The notes below the pieces were generated by a model. The model saw nothing but the letters and a program-made list of their open reading frames with translations, had not been told where the DNA came from and ran no database searches. Positions 62,522-64,000 of a stretch of DNA of 64,000 bases are shown here, in pieces. The DNA comes from Roseovarius sp. Pro17. GTDB taxonomy: Bacteria; Pseudomonadota; Alphaproteobacteria; Rhodobacterales; Rhodobacteraceae. The stretch spans positions 1,488,001 through 1,552,000 of the forward strand of contig NZ_CP141179.1 of NCBI RefSeq assembly GCF_035599575.1, given 5' to 3'. How positions within the stretch are numbered: the first letter of the stretch is position 1; each line of letters opens with the position of its first letter. The position numbers and the translations under genes are program-made.

Positions 62522-62595
62522 TGGAGCGGGTAACGGGAATTGAACCCGTAACTAAAGCTTGGGAAGCTGCCGTGATACCTTTTCACCATACCCGC
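62522..62595 (-). tRNA. tRNA-Gly (anticodon CCC)
   Basis: A 74-nt cloverleaf with encoded CCA. Acceptor GCGGGTA with TACCCGC, D-arm GTGAAAAGGTATCAC, loop TTCCCAA flanked by GCAGC and GCTTT, T-arm ACGGGTTCAATTCCCGT. The anticodon is CCC. The anticodon stem has one mismatch and a wobble at its outer end, as seen in some alphaproteobacterial tRNA-Gly. Confidence 0.92.
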
Positions 62596-62674
62596 CTCGA
62601 AGGTCGTGGTAGCACCGAGTCCCGGCGGGAATCAAGGTAAAATCAGCCGAATGGGCGCCGTAGGGTAGGGCGAT

Positions 62675-63244
62675 TCAGCCGCCCCAGCTACGCACCACGC
62701 CGCAATCCATATGCACAAAATTCGAGCGCGAATATTTGCCAACACCGCCGGCACGGCAGGCAATTGCCGCCTTGCCCATCTGACCGACCGAGCGAGAGCT
62801 GAGGCGCAAGTCAGCAGCCTGACCCTTGAGGTGCAGCGAATTCTTGGCGACACCGCCTGATCGGCTGCGCAGCATCGCGTTGGTCTTGGGCGTGCGGTAG
62901 CCGGACAGCAGTGTGTAGGGTTCGGTCGTGTTCAGCAAATTATGTGAGGCAGTCAAGATATCGATCGTCCGGGTGTCGATAGCTATCACGTCGTTCGAGC
63001 GCCAGTCGCGCATGAAGGACGAAATTTCCTGCACCGCTTCGCGGATATATTCGCCTTCGATCCAGTAGATCGTATCGATCTTTTCACCAGTGCGAGGCGA
63101 CGTCATGCGCAGACGGCGAATGTCGCCCGCACCGCGCAAAAGACCAAAAGCATTTCCGTAGGAGGGTGCTGCCACAAGGGCTGTTGCCGCGAATGCGCCC
63201 AATAGCGCACGCCGCGACAGGCTGGTCGGTTCGATCTGAGTCAT
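62675..63244 (-). CDS. Tat-exported DUF882 / M15-like peptidase (YcbK type)
   Basis: A 189-residue protein. The Tat motif SRRALLG lies in MTQIEPTSLSRRALLGAFAA. NSLHLKGQAADLRL carries the HxxxxxxD metal site and NFVHMDCGVVRSWGG the second histidine, as in the YcbK/M15 murein endopeptidase group. Divergent from an L,D-transpeptidase gene, which supports a peptidoglycan role. The ATG at 63244 is chosen over an earlier one at 63331. Confidence 0.9.
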   Translation of the reverse strand: MTQIEPTSLSRRALLGAFAATALVAAPSYGNAFGLLRGAGDIRRLRMTSPRTGEKIDTIYWIEGEYIREAVQEISSFMRDWRSNDVIAIDTRTIDILTASHNLLNTTEPYTLLSGYRTPKTNAMLRSRSGGVAKNSLHLKGQAADLRLSSRSVGQMGKAAIACRAGGVGKYSRSNFVHMDCGVVRSWGG

Positions 63245-63559
63245 TGATTTGCCTGTCCGTCGCTTCAATTTAAATCCCGCTTTTCGCGGGTGCTCATCAC
63301 ATCCCCAGATGTATTTATAGCTATGGCACATTAAGATTCGCTAACCAAGACTCGGGTTCCCGAATATTCTAATGGCAACCCATTTCGGCATAAATCCGCG
63401 CACTTCGCGGGGGCCGTGGCAGGTTTACCATGAGTTGATGCCTTTTGGCCTCAGGGGGTATTACGTGCTTTGCGCCCGGCAGAAATGATTGGACAATAAG
63501 GGACTAGCCGCGTCTGTCTGGAGATTGTTGTACCATTTTGCTAGCTGCCAGAGGTTCCC
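63245..63559. other. 315-bp divergent intergenic region
   Basis: It should hold the promoters of the DUF882 gene and the L,D-transpeptidase gene. GCTTTTCGCGGG is adjacent to the minus-strand start. I saw no convincing open frame, hairpin with T tract or repeat. Confidence 0.4.
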
Positions 63560-64000
63560 ATGACGATTGCCGCTTTGTTCGAGTTCAAACCTAGTGCCCG
63601 CCGAGTGATTCTACCGGCCATTGCCGCTTTGATGATCCTGACGGCACCGCCTGCCGTGCATGCCGGTGTGACGGCGTTCAAACAGGCAGTCGCCGAGGGC
63701 GCTGCGCGCGATGACGGGCTGGCCGCGCATTATCGTGCCAGCGGCTATGATGCGATCTGGACAGGCCAGGATGAGGCTGGCCGTGCGCGCCGCCAAGCGC
63801 TGCTACAGGCGATCGAAGCGGCCCCCGCGCATGGCCTGCCTGCTACGCGGTATGATGCGCCGGGCCTTTTGGCGATGATGCGCGCCGCGCGCACACCTCG
63901 CGATTTGGGTCAGGTCGAGATCGAGATGTCGCGCGTTTTCCTGCGCATTGCCCATGACATGCAAACCGGAATCCTGACGCCTTCGAGCGTCGATTCAAAT
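63560..64000 (+). CDS. L,D-transpeptidase family protein (partial, N-terminus only)
   Basis: A 147-codon open frame running past the window end. MTIAALFEFKPSARRVILP then a hydrophobic signal region ending near PAVHAG, then an N-terminal scaffold: AHYRASGYDAIWTGQD, RRQALLQAIEAAPAHGLPAT and FLRIAHDMQTGILTPSSVD. These match the helical domain of YcbB-type L,D-transpeptidases. The catalytic YkuD domain would lie beyond 64000. Confidence 0.85.
   Translation, partial: MTIAALFEFKPSARRVILPAIAALMILTAPPAVHAGVTAFKQAVAEGAARDDGLAAHYRASGYDAIWTGQDEAGRARRQALLQAIEAAPAHGLPATRYDAPGLLAMMRAARTPRDLGQVEIEMSRVFLRIAHDMQTGILTPSSVDSN

Overview
The window reads as a chromosomal segment of a GC-rich marine alphaproteobacterium of the Roseobacter group (Rhodobacteraceae/Roseobacteraceae). 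Support comes from the lptF-lptG-lptD-surA-pdxA operon, a yceD-rpmF-plsX-fabH-ihfA-merR block, an N-end-rule Bpt transferase, an OlsB-type ornithine lipid acyltransferase, a two-domain dCTP deaminase, zwf-pgl-pgi sugar genes, and serine-cycle genes typical of methylotrophic roseobacters. No rRNA operon, intact mobile element or CRISPR array was seen. Two tRNA genes (Pro-GGG and Gly-CCC) are present.

Layout. 1-6.7 kb: envelope biogenesis operon on the minus strand (LPS export, outer-membrane chaperone, pdxA cut by the window edge). 6.9-8.8 kb: pepA-holC. 8.9-14.3 kb: a periplasmic rhodanese/DsrE-like pair, a retropepsin-like protease, MarC, an ABC-F ATPase, ndk, a TfoX C-terminal-domain protein and a 49-residue basic ORF. 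14.4-19.8 kb: a serine-cycle module (mtkB, mtkA, mcl, sgaA) with a divergent LuxR-type regulator. Two near-identical palindromes lie about 100 bp upstream of mcl and of sgaA and look like a shared operator. 20-24.7 kb: lipoprotein, an orphan RACo-like corrinoid activator, bpt, RDD and DUF2852 membrane proteins. 24.9-31.3 kb: glnE, a small coupled ORF, lipoprotein, RlmI-like methyltransferase, a PIN protein and an M48 protease. 31.3-32.1 kb: a decayed patch with DeoR and integrase remnants, followed by a radical SAM gene. 33.2-36.9 kb: zwf-pgl-pgi, followed by a broken fasciclin gene and a glycine-zipper lipoprotein. 37.8-40.9 kb: eno, a DMT transporter and xth.

41.3-44.0 kb holds the least ordinary locus. 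A 217-residue protein is built almost entirely from ten copies of the hexapeptide MFTSSM (one copy AFTSSM) on acidic spacers. It is followed by an all-helical protein of unknown function and, with an ATGA overlap, by an EamA-family transporter. Every repeat copy is encoded by varied synonymous codons, so selection acts on the peptide. This three-gene cassette is the best candidate for an undescribed system.

44-64 kb: an IscA/ErpA-type protein, dgt, a CPA antiporter, argS, a SPOR protein, nagZ, scpA-scpB, dCTP deaminase, tRNA-Pro, the merR-ihfA-fabH-plsX-rpmF-yceD block, bamE, olsB, an Uup-type ABC-F ATPase, tRNA-Gly, a Tat-exported DUF882/M15-like protein, and the start of an L,D-transpeptidase gene cut by the right edge.
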